Below are positions 45,276-54,283 of a stretch of 64,000 nt of DNA, piece by piece. The translations under genes were made by a program, and so were the position numbers. The notes beneath the pieces were generated by a model. The model did no database searches and was not told where the DNA came from. It saw only the letters and a program-made list of their open reading frames with translations. Within the stretch, counting starts at the first letter, position 1. Each line of letters starts with the position of its first letter. The stretch comes from Maritalea mobilis (GTDB lineage: Bacteria; Pseudomonadota; Alphaproteobacteria; Rhodobacterales; Rhodobacteraceae), in assembly GCF_019800885.1 (NCBI RefSeq), contig NZ_JAHVKE010000001.1, forward strand, positions 992,001 to 1,056,000. Reading direction: 5' to 3'.

Positions 45276-45399
45276 AATCGCCATTCCCCTGATCGCCCTG
45301 GCCGTGGCCGGGATCGGTGTCATGCTGATGCGTCACGAGACCCGCAAACTCGATGCTCGCATCGAGGCCGAGGCCCGGCGCCGCCATCCAGCCGAGTGA
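45262..45399 (+). CDS. 45-residue single-helix membrane protein
   Basis: This small protein has one hydrophobic segment (residues about 5-22) followed by a charged helix (HETRKLDARIEAEARRR). A strong AAGGAGG at ideal spacing lies before ATG 45262, inside the coding end of the preceding gene. The frame is open with codon usage like its neighbours. It probably partners the upstream two-helix protein. Function unknown. Confidence 0.7.
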   Translation: MTPFEIAIPLIALAVAGIGVMLMRHETRKLDARIEAEARRRHPAE

Positions 45400-45490
45400 A
45401 GATTGGGGCCATGCGCCCCGATCCCTCTTGCCCCGGCCCCGTGGCACGGGCTAAGACGCGCCGATCCAACGCCGCGCTCCGGAGAGATCC

Positions 45491-45877
45491 ATGCCCTATT
45501 TCGAGTACAAGGTCGTGCCCGCCCCCGAAAAGACGCCGCGCGTGCGGGGTTTGAAGGGGGCTGATCGCTTCGCCTACACGCTCGAAACGATCCTGGGCGA
45601 AATGGGCGCCGAGGGCTGGGAATATGTCCGCGCCGACACGTTCGAGGATACCGAGCGCAAGGGCATGGGCCTTGGCGCGAAATCGACGGTCAAGCGCTGC
45701 GTCCTGATCTTCCGCCGCGAGATCTTCTACGAAGGCGAGGCTACGACGGAGCACGCCGAGGATACCGCCGAAGCCCCTGCCCCCGAGGGTGCCGAGGACA
45801 GCTGGACCGAACCGCACGCAGCGCCCGCCGCCGGGCGGCGTCTCGTGGCCGACCCCGCCGACCGCGCCGCCGAATAA
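45491..45877 (+). CDS. DUF4177 protein
   Basis: A 128-residue protein whose N-terminal domain, FEYKVVPAPEKTPRVRG then ILGEMGAEGWEYVRADTFED and VKRCVLIFRRE, matches DUF4177. This is a small alpha/beta family of unknown function. The C-terminal 55 residues are acidic and low-complexity, probably disordered. GGAGAG precedes ATG 45491. It is convergent with the BolA gene, 3 bp apart. Confidence 0.82.
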   Translation: MPYFEYKVVPAPEKTPRVRGLKGADRFAYTLETILGEMGAEGWEYVRADTFEDTERKGMGLGAKSTVKRCVLIFRREIFYEGEATTEHAEDTAEAPAPEGAEDSWTEPHAAPAAGRRLVADPADRAAE

Positions 45878-45880
45878 GGC

Positions 45881-46138
45881 TCAGGCACTGATCTTCAGCG
45901 CCAGCGCGTGGATCTCCGAGACGAGGTCTTTTCCCAACGCTTCATGCACGGCGCGATGCTGGGCGACGCGCGACAAACCGTCGAATTTCTCGCTCTCGAT
46001 GCGGACCCGGAAATGGCTTTCGCCGCCCTCCTGGTAGCCCGCATGACCCCGGTGGCGTTCGCTGTCATCAACCACCTCCAGAACCCGGGGCGCGAAGGCC
46101 TCCTGCAGTCGTGATCTGATTTTCTCTGTCCGCGTCAC
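45881..46138 (-). CDS. BolA family protein
   Basis: This 85-residue protein has the BolA/IbaG fold signature: RTEKIRSRLQEAFAPRVLEV, then ESHFRVRIESEKFDGLSRVAQHRAV with the conserved histidine-rich segment (SERHRGHAGY, HRAVHEAL). BolA proteins bind monothiol glutaredoxins and [2Fe-2S] clusters and influence stress responses and cell shape. The start is GTG at 46138 with GAGGAG upstream; the longer frame is not BolA-like. It is divergent from the DnaJ-like gene, a common arrangement in alphaproteobacteria. Confidence 0.9.
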   Translation of the reverse strand: MTRTEKIRSRLQEAFAPRVLEVVDDSERHRGHAGYQEGGESHFRVRIESEKFDGLSRVAQHRAVHEALGKDLVSEIHALALKISA

Positions 46139-46214
46139 GAAATCCGCTCCTCGCCTCTTTCCCTTGCCGTCCAAAACCCTAAACTGCCTGTTCCGAGTCG
46201 AGAAGGGGCCGAGC

Positions 46215-46847
46215 ATGAGTGACAAAGACCCGTTCAATTTCGACCTGCGCGTCTCCACCGACAAGAAAAAGCGCCGCTCCGGCAGGCGCGGGATGTCGGG
46301 CGCGTTCGAGACGTCGCAGCGCGTCTGCGAGCATCCCGGCTGCAACGAGCCGGGCCAGTATCGCGCGCCCAAGGCCCCCGACGTGCTGGACGATTATTAC
46401 TGGTTCTGCCGCGACCATGTGCGCGAGTACAATCTCAAGTGGAACTTCTTCGAAGGCACCACCGAGGCCGAGATGGAGGCGCAGCTGGACCGCGACCGGG
46501 TCTGGGACCGTCCCACCAAGCCGTTCAAGAAATCGACCGAGGAACGCGCCTGGGCGCGGCTCGGAATCGAGGACCCGCACCAGGTGCTGGGCGAGAACGC
46601 GACGCGCAACCCGGGCCGCTCGAACGGGTCGACCGGCCGCCGCCTGCCGCCCACCGAACGCCGCGCGATCGAAATCCTCGACGCCAAGGATCACTGGACC
46701 AAGGCCGAGATCCGCAAGAGCTACAAGGCCCTCATCAAGGTGCTGCACCCGGACATGAACGGCGGCGACCGCTCGGACGAAGACCGCCTGCAAGAGGTCG
46801 TCTGGGCCTGGGACCAGATCAAGGACAGCCGCAATTTCGGGGATTGA
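46215..46847 (+). CDS. DnaJ-domain protein with N-terminal Cys/His motif
   Basis: The protein has 210 residues. The N-terminal third holds CEHPGCNEPG and YWFCRDHVREYN, a possible zinc-binding C-x4-C...C-x2-H knuckle (about residues 35-75). The C-terminal 65 residues form a J domain with KSYKALIKVLHPDMNGGD, so the HPD tripeptide that activates Hsp70 is intact. It would deliver a specific client to DnaK. ATG 46215 is chosen for its homology start. The repeat element copy B follows. Confidence 0.85.
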   Translation: MSDKDPFNFDLRVSTDKKKRRSGRRGMSGAFETSQRVCEHPGCNEPGQYRAPKAPDVLDDYYWFCRDHVREYNLKWNFFEGTTEAEMEAQLDRDRVWDRPTKPFKKSTEERAWARLGIEDPHQVLGENATRNPGRSNGSTGRRLPPTERRAIEILDAKDHWTKAEIRKSYKALIKVLHPDMNGGDRSDEDRLQEVVWAWDQIKDSRNFGD

Positions 46848-46881
46848 GCCAGATGATGCGCCCGCCCGGGACCGCGTCTTG

Positions 46882-46976
46882 ATCTTTATCCATCAAATAT
46901 GCCCGCCGGAGGCGCCAGCGCCGCGCGGGGCTCGATGCCCCGTGCGGCGCTCGCCGGGCGACGCCAAAGGCGGCGC
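46882..46976. repeat. Intergenic repeat element, copy B
   Basis: The head ATCTTTATCCATCAAATATG differs by one base from copy A at 33632. A long hairpin follows, GCCGCGCGGGGC-TCGAT-GCCCCGTGCGGC (46920-46948, one G-T wobble), then a GCCGGGCGACGCC tail shared with copy A. It lies between the DnaJ-like gene and the flavoprotein gene, partly in the leader of the latter. Confidence 0.7.
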
Positions 46977-46985
46977 AATCCCTCG

Positions 46986-48188
46986 ATGAGTGCGAAACCG
47001 ACAGACGTGACCACCCTGATCCTCGGCGCGGGCGCGGCGGGGATGATGTGCGCGGCCCATGCCGGCCCCGGCACGCTGGTCATCGACCACGCCAAGGCGC
47101 CGGGCGAGAAGATCCGCATCTCGGGTGGCGGGCGCTGCAACTTCACCAATCTCTACACCGAGGCCGAACATTTCCTCGGCGAGAACCCGCATTTCCCGAA
47201 ATCCGCCCTCAGCCGCTACACCCAGTGGGATTTCATCGACCTCGTCGACCGCCACGGCATCGCGTGGCACGAAAAGACGCTGGGCCAGCTGTTCTGCGAC
47301 CGCTCCGCCAAGGACATCATCGCGCTCCTGCGCGCCGAGATGGAGCGCGCCGGGGCCGATCTCTGGCTCGAGGCCGAACCGGGCGAGATCACCCATGCCG
47401 ACGGGCGGTTCCGGGTCGAGGTCACGCAAGGCGGCACGCCGCGCAGCGTCACCGCGCGGAACCTCGTTCTGGCCACGGGGGGCAAGTCGATCCCCAAGAT
47501 GGGCGCGACGGGGCTGGCCTACCGCATCGCCGCGCAATTCGGCCACCGCGTGACCGAGACGCGCCCCGCCCTCGTGCCGCTCACCTTCGACGAGACGCGC
47601 AAGGCCGGGTTCGCCGACCTGCCCGGCACGGCGGTGGACACGCGCATCACCTGCAACGGCGCCAGCTTCGACGAGGCGATGCTGTTTACCCATCGGGGCC
47701 TCTCCGGCCCTGCGGTGCTGCAAATCTCGTCCTACTGGCGCGAGGGCGATAGCCTGTCGGTCTGCCTGCGCCCCGATCTCGACCTGTTCGAACATCTGCG
47801 CGCCCGCCGCGCCGAGGCGGGGGGCAAGGCGCTCTCCACGGTCCTGTCCGAGATCCTGCCCCGCAAGCTCGCCCTGCACCTGGCCGCCGAATTGGGCCTT
47901 GCGGGCAATCTTGCCGACCAGTCCGACGGCGCGCTGCGCGCGCTGACCGACCAGCTGACCCGGTGGGAGCTGACGCCGACCTCCTCCGAAGGCTACCGCA
48001 CGGCGGAGGTGACGTTGGGCGGCGTGGCAACCGATGCGATCAGTTCCAAGACGATGGAAAGCGCGCTGGTCCCCGGCCTCTTCGTCATCGGCGAGGCGCT
48101 GGACGTGACCGGCTGGCTGGGCGGCTACAATTTCCAGTGGGCCTGGTCCTCGGGCGTGGCGGCGGGACGGGCCATCGCCACGCGGTGA
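46986..48188 (+). CDS. HI0933/YhiN-type FAD-dependent oxidoreductase
   Basis: This 400-residue flavoprotein has the dinucleotide-binding motif TTLILGAGAAGMMCAAHAG at its start and KIRISGGGRCNFTNLY near residue 45, the family hallmark. LVLATGGKSIPKMGATG and a final LDVTGWLGGYNFQWAWSSG complete the pattern. The cellular role of this family is poorly defined. ATG 46986 gives the family N-terminus. Its stop lies in a palindromic structure shared with trkH. Confidence 0.9.
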   Translation: MSAKPTDVTTLILGAGAAGMMCAAHAGPGTLVIDHAKAPGEKIRISGGGRCNFTNLYTEAEHFLGENPHFPKSALSRYTQWDFIDLVDRHGIAWHEKTLGQLFCDRSAKDIIALLRAEMERAGADLWLEAEPGEITHADGRFRVEVTQGGTPRSVTARNLVLATGGKSIPKMGATGLAYRIAAQFGHRVTETRPALVPLTFDETRKAGFADLPGTAVDTRITCNGASFDEAMLFTHRGLSGPAVLQISSYWREGDSLSVCLRPDLDLFEHLRARRAEAGGKALSTVLSEILPRKLALHLAAELGLAGNLADQSDGALRALTDQLTRWELTPTSSEGYRTAEVTLGGVATDAISSKTMESALVPGLFVIGEALDVTGWLGGYNFQWAWSSGVAAGRAIATR

Positions 48189-48266
48189 GGGGGGCGTTTT
48201 CCGCAACGGAAAACGCCGGAAAAGCCGGCTTTTCCGGTCCGGAAATCTCGAGATTTCCGCCCCTCA
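48186..48266. repeat. Cloverleaf of three palindromes joining two convergent stop codons
   Basis: An outer stem TGAGGGG/CCCCTCA begins at the stop codon of the flavoprotein gene and ends at the stop codon of trkH. Inside are three inverted repeats in series: GGCGTTTTCCG-CAA-CGGAAAACGCC (48193-48217), an 18-bp perfect palindrome GGAAAAGCCGGCTTTTCC (48218-48235) and another 18-bp one, GGAAATCTCGAGATTTCC (48241-48258). It probably acts as a bidirectional terminator or mRNA 3'-end barrier. Confidence 0.8.
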
Positions 48267-49712
48267 CGTCCGCCAGAAGGCGGTGGTGAACAGCACGAAG
48301 ACCGCCATCAGTTCCAGCCGCCCCACCAGCATGGCCAGCGACAGGATCCATTTCGCGGCATCGTTGAGCGATGCGAAATTGCCCGAGGGTCCGATGATAT
48401 CGCCCAGGCCGGGCCCGATATTACCCAGCGCCGCCGCAGCCCCCGAGACCGAGGTGATGAAATCCAGCCCGGTCAGCCCCAGCGCCACCGAGACGATGCC
48501 GAGCGACACGAAGAACAGCACGAAGAAGGCCATGACCGAGGACAGGATCTCTTCCGAGATCGGGCGACCCTCGTAGCGCGGCTCGAACACGCCGTGGGGC
48601 GCGTAGAGGCGGCGCACCTGCGTCGCGATCGAGGCGAAGAGCAACTGGTAGCGGAAGACCTTGATCGAGCAGGAGGTCGACCCGGCGCAGCCTCCGATCA
48701 GGCCAACGAAAAAGAAGATCACCACCGGCACCGGCCCCCAGAGCTGGTAGTCAACGCTGGCATAGCCCGTCCCCGAGATGATCGAGGTGACGTTGAAGAT
48801 CCCCTCGCGAAAGCCGTGTTCCCAATGGTCGTCATTGGCGAACACCCGGTAGAGCGTCAGGAACACGGTCAACAGAAGGATCGTCACGATATAGGCGCGC
48901 ACCTGGCTGTCGCGCAGGATCGGGCGCGCGGTGCCCGCGACCAATTGGATGTAGCGCACGAAGGGCAGGCTTGCGAGGATCATGAACACGGCGGCGACAT
49001 ATTCCATCGGCCCCTGGAACGCGCCAAACGAGGCATCTCGGCTGGAGAACCCTCCGGTGGACACGGTCGTCAGCGCATGCATCAGCGCGTCGAACCCCGG
49101 CATCCCCAGAGCGGCATAGGTCAGCGCACAGGCGACCGTCAGGCCCAGGTAGATCACCGAGATCCGCGCCGCGATCTCGGTCGCGCGGGGCAGGATCTTC
49201 CCCATCGTGTCGAACGCCTCGGAGCGGAAGATCTGCATGCCGCCCACGCGCAGCTCGGGCAGGAACACCATGGCCACGACGATGATCCCGATACCGCCGA
49301 ACCATTGCATCAACCCACGCCAGAGGTTCAGCCCCACGGGCAGATCGTCGAGCCCCGAAAACACTGTCGCCCCGGTCGTGGTCAGGCCCGACATCGCCTC
49401 GAAGAAAGCGTCGACATAGCGTGCCTCGGTCGCGCCGAGCACGAAGGGCAGCGCCCCGAAAATCGGAAGGACCAGCCAGACGCCGGTGGTCAGCAGAAAG
49501 GTCTGCTGGATCGACAGGCCCTCGCTCACCCCATTGGCGCAGGCCAGCGTCAGAAGCAGCCCCGTCACCGTGGTGATCGCCATGGCCTCGGCGAAGGGGC
49601 CCCAATGCCCGTTGCCCGCCGCCAGGTCGAAGGCGAGCGGCACGATCATCGTCGCCCCGAGCGCGAGCACGAGAAGACCGAGAACATAGACGACGGGGCG
49701 CAGGTCGAACAT
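48264..49712 (-). CDS. trkH: TrkH family potassium uptake protein
   Basis: The protein has 482 residues and about ten transmembrane helices in the four-repeat M1-P-M2 layout of Trk/Ktr/HKT transporters. Pore-loop glycines are visible in MSGLTTTGATVFSGLDDLP, TTVSTGGFSSRDAS, ISGTGYASVDYQLWG and ALGNIGPGLGDI. It forms the K+ channel subunit that works with cytoplasmic TrkA. The ATG at 49712 gives MFDLRPVVYVLG. trkA is not in the window. Confidence 0.95.
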   Translation of the reverse strand: MFDLRPVVYVLGLLVLALGATMIVPLAFDLAAGNGHWGPFAEAMAITTVTGLLLTLACANGVSEGLSIQQTFLLTTGVWLVLPIFGALPFVLGATEARYVDAFFEAMSGLTTTGATVFSGLDDLPVGLNLWRGLMQWFGGIGIIVVAMVFLPELRVGGMQIFRSEAFDTMGKILPRATEIAARISVIYLGLTVACALTYAALGMPGFDALMHALTTVSTGGFSSRDASFGAFQGPMEYVAAVFMILASLPFVRYIQLVAGTARPILRDSQVRAYIVTILLLTVFLTLYRVFANDDHWEHGFREGIFNVTSIISGTGYASVDYQLWGPVPVVIFFFVGLIGGCAGSTSCSIKVFRYQLLFASIATQVRRLYAPHGVFEPRYEGRPISEEILSSVMAFFVLFFVSLGIVSVALGLTGLDFITSVSGAAAALGNIGPGLGDIIGPSGNFASLNDAAKWILSLAMLVGRLELMAVFVLFTTAFWRT

Positions 49713-49961
49713 GGCGCGGAGCGTTGGCGCGCGCCGCCCCCCCTGTCAAGCGACCGAGGCTTCGCGGGCGCGGTTTCCGGGCAAACCCCGCTGCCGCTTG
49801 GAAAAACCGTGGCAGCCTGTAGCAGGAAAATGTTGCCGCAAGGTCATTTGGTCGTTAGCCTTTTTTGGAAAGGTTCCAGACTGAAGGCGATTTTGGCCCT
49901 TCGGTGGAGCTCAACCCCCGCCAGCCGCCCTCGGGTGGCCCGCCAGGACAAAGGGGACGCC

Positions 49962-50165
49962 ATGGGCGCCCAGGACCAAAAAGGTCAGAAAACGCTGACC
50001 GACGATGACATTGCTACCATCCGCTATCATCGCGGACCTGCGGGCGGTGGTCATGACGTCGACAGCGACGCGCACGCGCATACCGATTCGGACGCTGCGC
50101 CCGCGCACAGCACCGATTCAGACACGAGCCACCCCGCCCCCGCCCATGACAGGGACGCGGGATAG
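49962..50165 (+). CDS. Small Asp/His-rich low-complexity protein
   Basis: A 67-residue protein whose first half (MGAQDQKGQKTLTDDDIATI) may be structured, while the second half is built of repeated D, H, S and T (DVDSDAHAHTDSD, HSTDSDTSHPAPAHD). Such stretches can bind metal ions but no family is recognised. AAAGGGGA precedes ATG 49962. It lies 55 bp before the Tat-signal peptide gene and shares a DSD-type composition, so the two may act together. Function unknown. Confidence 0.6.
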   Translation: MGAQDQKGQKTLTDDDIATIRYHRGPAGGGHDVDSDAHAHTDSDAAPAHSTDSDTSHPAPAHDRDAG

Positions 50166-50220
50166 GCCGATTTCATCCTGAATTTTCAATCCACCCATTC
50201 ACGCACGGAGGACAGGACCG

Positions 50221-50535
50221 ATGACGGACAAGAAGGAAGACAAGGCCAAGCCGACGCTGGACGAGAGCCAGATCGACACCAAGCGAGGCCTCAACCGGCG
50301 CACCATGTTGCGCGGCTTCGGGATCGGGGGCCTTGGCCTTGGGACGGCGGCGGCAACCGGCTGTGTGCCCGTTGGCTATGCCAGCGGCATCACCGACTCC
50401 GACAACGGCCCGATCATCGACCCCGCTGGCTGCGGGCGCGGCGGGCGCCGGGGCTACTACACCGGCTACACCGACGCCGATAACGGCCCGATCGTCGATC
50501 CGGGCGGCCAGGGCCGCGGTCCGCGCACCTGCTGA
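50221..50535 (+). CDS. Small Tat-signal protein with an internal DNGP repeat
   Basis: A 104-residue precursor. LNRRTMLRGFGIGGLGLGTA (about residues 22-41) is a twin-arginine signal with a Cys just after the hydrophobic core (ATGC), possibly a lipobox. The mature part holds two copies of a short unit, GITDSDNGPIIDPAGCGRGG and GYTDADNGPIVDPGGQGRG, separated by a GYYT link, ending in a Cys. The repeat may bind metal or form a glycine-rich surface patch, but I know no function. A terminator follows. Confidence 0.75.
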   Translation: MTDKKEDKAKPTLDESQIDTKRGLNRRTMLRGFGIGGLGLGTAAATGCVPVGYASGITDSDNGPIIDPAGCGRGGRRGYYTGYTDADNGPIVDPGGQGRGPRTC

Positions 50536-50559
50536 GGCGATCAAAGCTGTTCATGACGA

Positions 50560-50594
50560 AGCGGTCACCGGCCCAGGCGCCGGGGCCGCTTTTT
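50560..50594 (+). terminator. Intrinsic terminator after the Tat-signal peptide gene
   Basis: A stem with arms AGCGG...CCGCT and inner CCGGC...GCCGG is followed by TTTTT, 25 bp after the stop. Confidence 0.85.
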
Positions 50595-50741
50595 CATTGG
50601 AACCCGCTCCGGTTCCGCGCGGCGCATCGCCTGTCGCCATTGCGCCGCACCGCTGGCGAAACCCGGCGAAGGGCTTGAACGCCGCGCCCGCCCAGTCCAA
50701 GGGGCGCAGGACCGCGCAGCAACACCCGGGAGATCGCCGCC

Positions 50742-51749
50742 ATGGGCCTGTTCGAACGCTACCTGTCCGTCTGGATCGCCCTGGCCATGGTCGCGGGCAT
50801 TGCCATCGGTGCCACGCTCCCCGGCCTTGTCGAGGCCATCGCGGCGGCTGAACTGGCCAGCGTCAACCTTGTCGTGGCCGTCCTGATCTGGGCGATGGTC
50901 TACCCGATGATGGTGGGCGTGGACCCAGGCAGCCTGAAGGACGTGGTGAAACAGCCGCGCGGTCTTGCCATCACGCTGGCGGTGAACTGGCTGATCAAGC
51001 CCTTCACCATGGCCGCGCTTGGCGTCCTGTTCTTCGAGGTGGTCTTTGCCGACCTGATCGCCCCCGAGGATGCCCAGCAATACATCGCCGGTTTGATCCT
51101 GCTCGGCGCCGCGCCCTGCACGGCGATGGTGTTTGTCTGGTCACACCTGACCCGGGGCGATGAAAGCTACACGCTGCTGCAGGTCTCGGTGAACGATGTG
51201 GTGATGGTCTTCGCCTTCGCCCCCATCGTGGCCTTCCTGCTGGGGGTCACGGATATCGCCGTGCCCTGGGGCACGCTGATCCTGTCGGTGGTGCTCTTCG
51301 TGGCGCTGCCCTTGGCCGCGGGCCTCTGGACCCGTGCACGGCTGGGCAGCGAGTACCGGATCGAGGCGTTTCGCAACCGGGTGAAGCCGTGGTCGGTGAT
51401 CGGCCTGATCGCGACAGTGGTGATCCTGTTCGGCTTGCAGGGGCAAGTGATTTTGGACCGCCCGCAGGTGATCGCCCTGATCGCGGTGCCGATCCTGCTG
51501 CAATCCTACGGCATTTTCGCGCTGGCCTACGCGGCGGCCTACATGCTGCGCGTGCCGCACCGCATTGCCGCGCCCTGCGCCTTGATCGGGACGTCAAACT
51601 TCTTCGAACTGGCCGTCGCCGTGGCGATCAGCCTGTTCGGCCTGAACTCGGGCGCGGCTCTGGCGACCGTGGTCGGTGTGCTGGTGGAGGTCCCGGTGAT
51701 GCTGTCCCTTGTAGCCTTCGCCAACCGCACGCGGGCACGGTTCACCTGA
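50742..51749 (+). CDS. ACR3-family arsenite efflux transporter
   Basis: This 335-residue protein has about ten transmembrane helices. The essential cysteine segment [20 protein letters not shown] (about residues 125-144) and [15 protein letters not shown] are diagnostic of ACR3 (also annotated as ArsB-type). It exports As(III), driven by the proton gradient. No arsR or arsC gene is adjacent, so regulation is unclear. A strong terminator follows the stop. The ATG at 50742 is preceded by GGGAGA. Confidence 0.9.
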   Translation: MGLFERYLSVWIALAMVAGIAIGATLPGLVEAIAAAELASVNLVVAVLIWAMVYPMMVGVDPGSLKDVVKQPRGLAITLAVNWLIKPFTMAALGVLFFEVVFADLIAPEDAQQYIAGLILLGAAPCTAMVFVWSHLTRGDESYTLLQVSVNDVVMVFAFAPIVAFLLGVTDIAVPWGTLILSVVLFVALPLAAGLWTRARLGSEYRIEAFRNRVKPWSVIGLIATVVILFGLQGQVILDRPQVIALIAVPILLQSYGIFALAYAAAYMLRVPHRIAAPCALIGTSNFFELAVAVAISLFGLNSGAALATVVGVLVEVPVMLSLVAFANRTRARFT

Positions 51750-51751
51750 GA

Positions 51752-51786
51752 AAAAAAAGACCCCCGCACAGAATGCGGGGGCCTTT
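51752..51786 (-). terminator. Bidirectional intrinsic terminator between acr3 and folE2
   Basis: CCCCCGCA-CAGAA-TGCGGGGG is an 8-bp perfect stem. On the minus strand it is followed by eight T residues, a strong terminator for folE2. On the plus strand CCTTT follows, a weaker one for the arsenite transporter gene. Confidence 0.93.
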
Positions 51787-51822
51787 CGGCGATCTTGGGA
51801 GGAGCGCCGCGCAGGCGACGGG

Positions 51823-52920
<1,098 letters not shown>

Positions 52921-53047
52921 GGGGGTCACCCTGTCCTGTCTCTCATCCAAGGATATGGGGCGCGAGGGTCACGGCCCAAGTCTTGTCTTTCGAAAGAGTT
53001 ACGCTATGCGCCCGGAAACGGATTATTTTCCAACGTTCACGAGCACG

Positions 53048-53782
53048 TTATCCGCCGAAACGATGGGTGAAATTCGACAGGATGCGCTCCGGCACGGTGA
53101 TCTCTTCGGCAAGGCAGGCCTCGGTCAGCGCCTCGGCGTCGGACGGGTCGAAATAGCCGCGATCACGGTAGATGCGGATGCGGTTGGCGAAATTCTGCCC
53201 CTTGGCTTCGGGGTGGAACTGCGTGGCGTAAACGTTGCGCCCGGCGCGGATCATCTGGAACGGGCACGGGGCCGAGGCGACGAGATGCACGGCGCCCTCG
53301 GGCAGGGTTTCGACCGCTTCCTTGTGGCCCACCAGCGCGCGGAAGTCGCGGGGCAGATCGGCAAGGATCGGGTCGGCCGCCCCCGCCTCGGTCATCGTGC
53401 AATCGACGCCGCCGATCGGCTCGCCGTAGCGGCCCTTGGCGACCGTGCCGCCCAGCGTATGGCCCAGGATGCCCATGCCGTAACAACAGCCCATGAAGGG
53501 CATGTCGCGCGACAGGACCTGGGGCATGAGCGACAGGATGTCGGCCTCGATCCGGGCTTCCAGCGGGTCCTTGTCCTCGGGCGCATCGCTGACGCATCCC
53601 GGACCGCCGCCGACGATGATGCCCGCGTAATCGTCTAGTGACAGCGCGGGCATCGGCGCCTCGTCCAGCCGGATGCGATGCACCTGGGCCGCGCTCAGCC
53701 CGCCACGGTCGAGAAAGGCGTCGAACTCCTCGTCGGCGGCCTCGGTCTCGGGGCGCAGTTGCAGGACGAGGAACCGTTTCAC
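53048..53782 (-). CDS. Class I glutamine amidotransferase-like protein
   Basis: The protein has 244 residues with IIVGGGPGCVSDAPED, the nucleophile elbow MGCCYGMGILGH (C100) and the His-Glu dyad in ATQFHPEAKGQNF, so the catalytic triad is present. It belongs to the GATase-1 group of GMP-synthase-like amidotransferases with no fused synthase. The start is GTG at 53782 with GGAGG upstream and a 4-bp overlap with the GNAT gene stop. Its acceptor partner is not visible. Confidence 0.87.
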   Translation of the reverse strand: MKRFLVLQLRPETEAADEEFDAFLDRGGLSAAQVHRIRLDEAPMPALSLDDYAGIIVGGGPGCVSDAPEDKDPLEARIEADILSLMPQVLSRDMPFMGCCYGMGILGHTLGGTVAKGRYGEPIGGVDCTMTEAGAADPILADLPRDFRALVGHKEAVETLPEGAVHLVASAPCPFQMIRAGRNVYATQFHPEAKGQNFANRIRIYRDRGYFDPSDAEALTEACLAEEITVPERILSNFTHRFGG

Positions 53783-54273
53783 GCCGCCACCTCCGCCGCG
53801 ACGAGGGGCTTTTCCATCACCGCGTTGGGCAGGCCGATGCCGTGGCGCCTGACCCTCTGCCGACGCAAGACCGACCAGCCGCGCGCGGCAAAGAACGGCT
53901 CGGCCACGCGGCTGGCCTCGGTTTCCAGGCGGTCGATCCCGGCGGATTTCGCCCGCCCCTCCAGCACGGCAAGCAGCGTGCCGCCGACGCCCCGCCCCGC
54001 CGCCTCGGGCAGGACATAGGCGAAATCGAGGAAGGCATCGTCGAGGTTCAGCGCCATGAAGCCAAGCAGGCCGCGCCCATCCTCGGCCACCATCGTGTCG
54101 AGGCGCGACAGGCGCGTATCCCAATGCTCGGCCGTCTGGGGGCGCGGCGACCACGCCATGCGCTGCGGTAGGGTGTAGTGGCGCGCGGCCCCGCGGCGCA
54201 CGGCGCGGTGAAACACGGTCGCCAGCGCCGCCGCATCCTCGGTGCGGTAGGGTCGGATGATGAGCCCGCTCAC
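53779..54273 (-). CDS. GNAT family N-acetyltransferase
   Basis: This 164-residue protein has the acetyl-CoA-binding motif A in AYVLPEAAGRGVGGTLLAVLEG (about residues 88-109, Q/R-x-x-G-x-G/A) and an N-terminal IIRPYRTEDAAALATVFHRA typical of GNAT proteins. The acceptor is unknown. The start is GTG at 54273, with GAGGG upstream. It overlaps the amidotransferase gene by 4 bp and lies 10 bp after metZ, so all three may be co-transcribed from the metZ promoter. Confidence 0.88.
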   Translation of the reverse strand: MSGLIIRPYRTEDAAALATVFHRAVRRGAARHYTLPQRMAWSPRPQTAEHWDTRLSRLDTMVAEDGRGLLGFMALNLDDAFLDFAYVLPEAAGRGVGGTLLAVLEGRAKSAGIDRLETEASRVAEPFFAARGWSVLRRQRVRRHGIGLPNAVMEKPLVAAEVAA

Positions 54274-54283
54274 CGCGCGGCCC

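Noticed and set aside
48186-48266. Possible CRISPR-like repeats
   Set aside because: The palindromes differ in sequence and there are no spaced direct repeats.
50383-50535. EF-hand-type calcium sites in the DxDNG repeats
   Set aside because: The glycine is at position 5 rather than 6 of a canonical loop and no position-12 acidic residue is kept, so calcium binding cannot be claimed.
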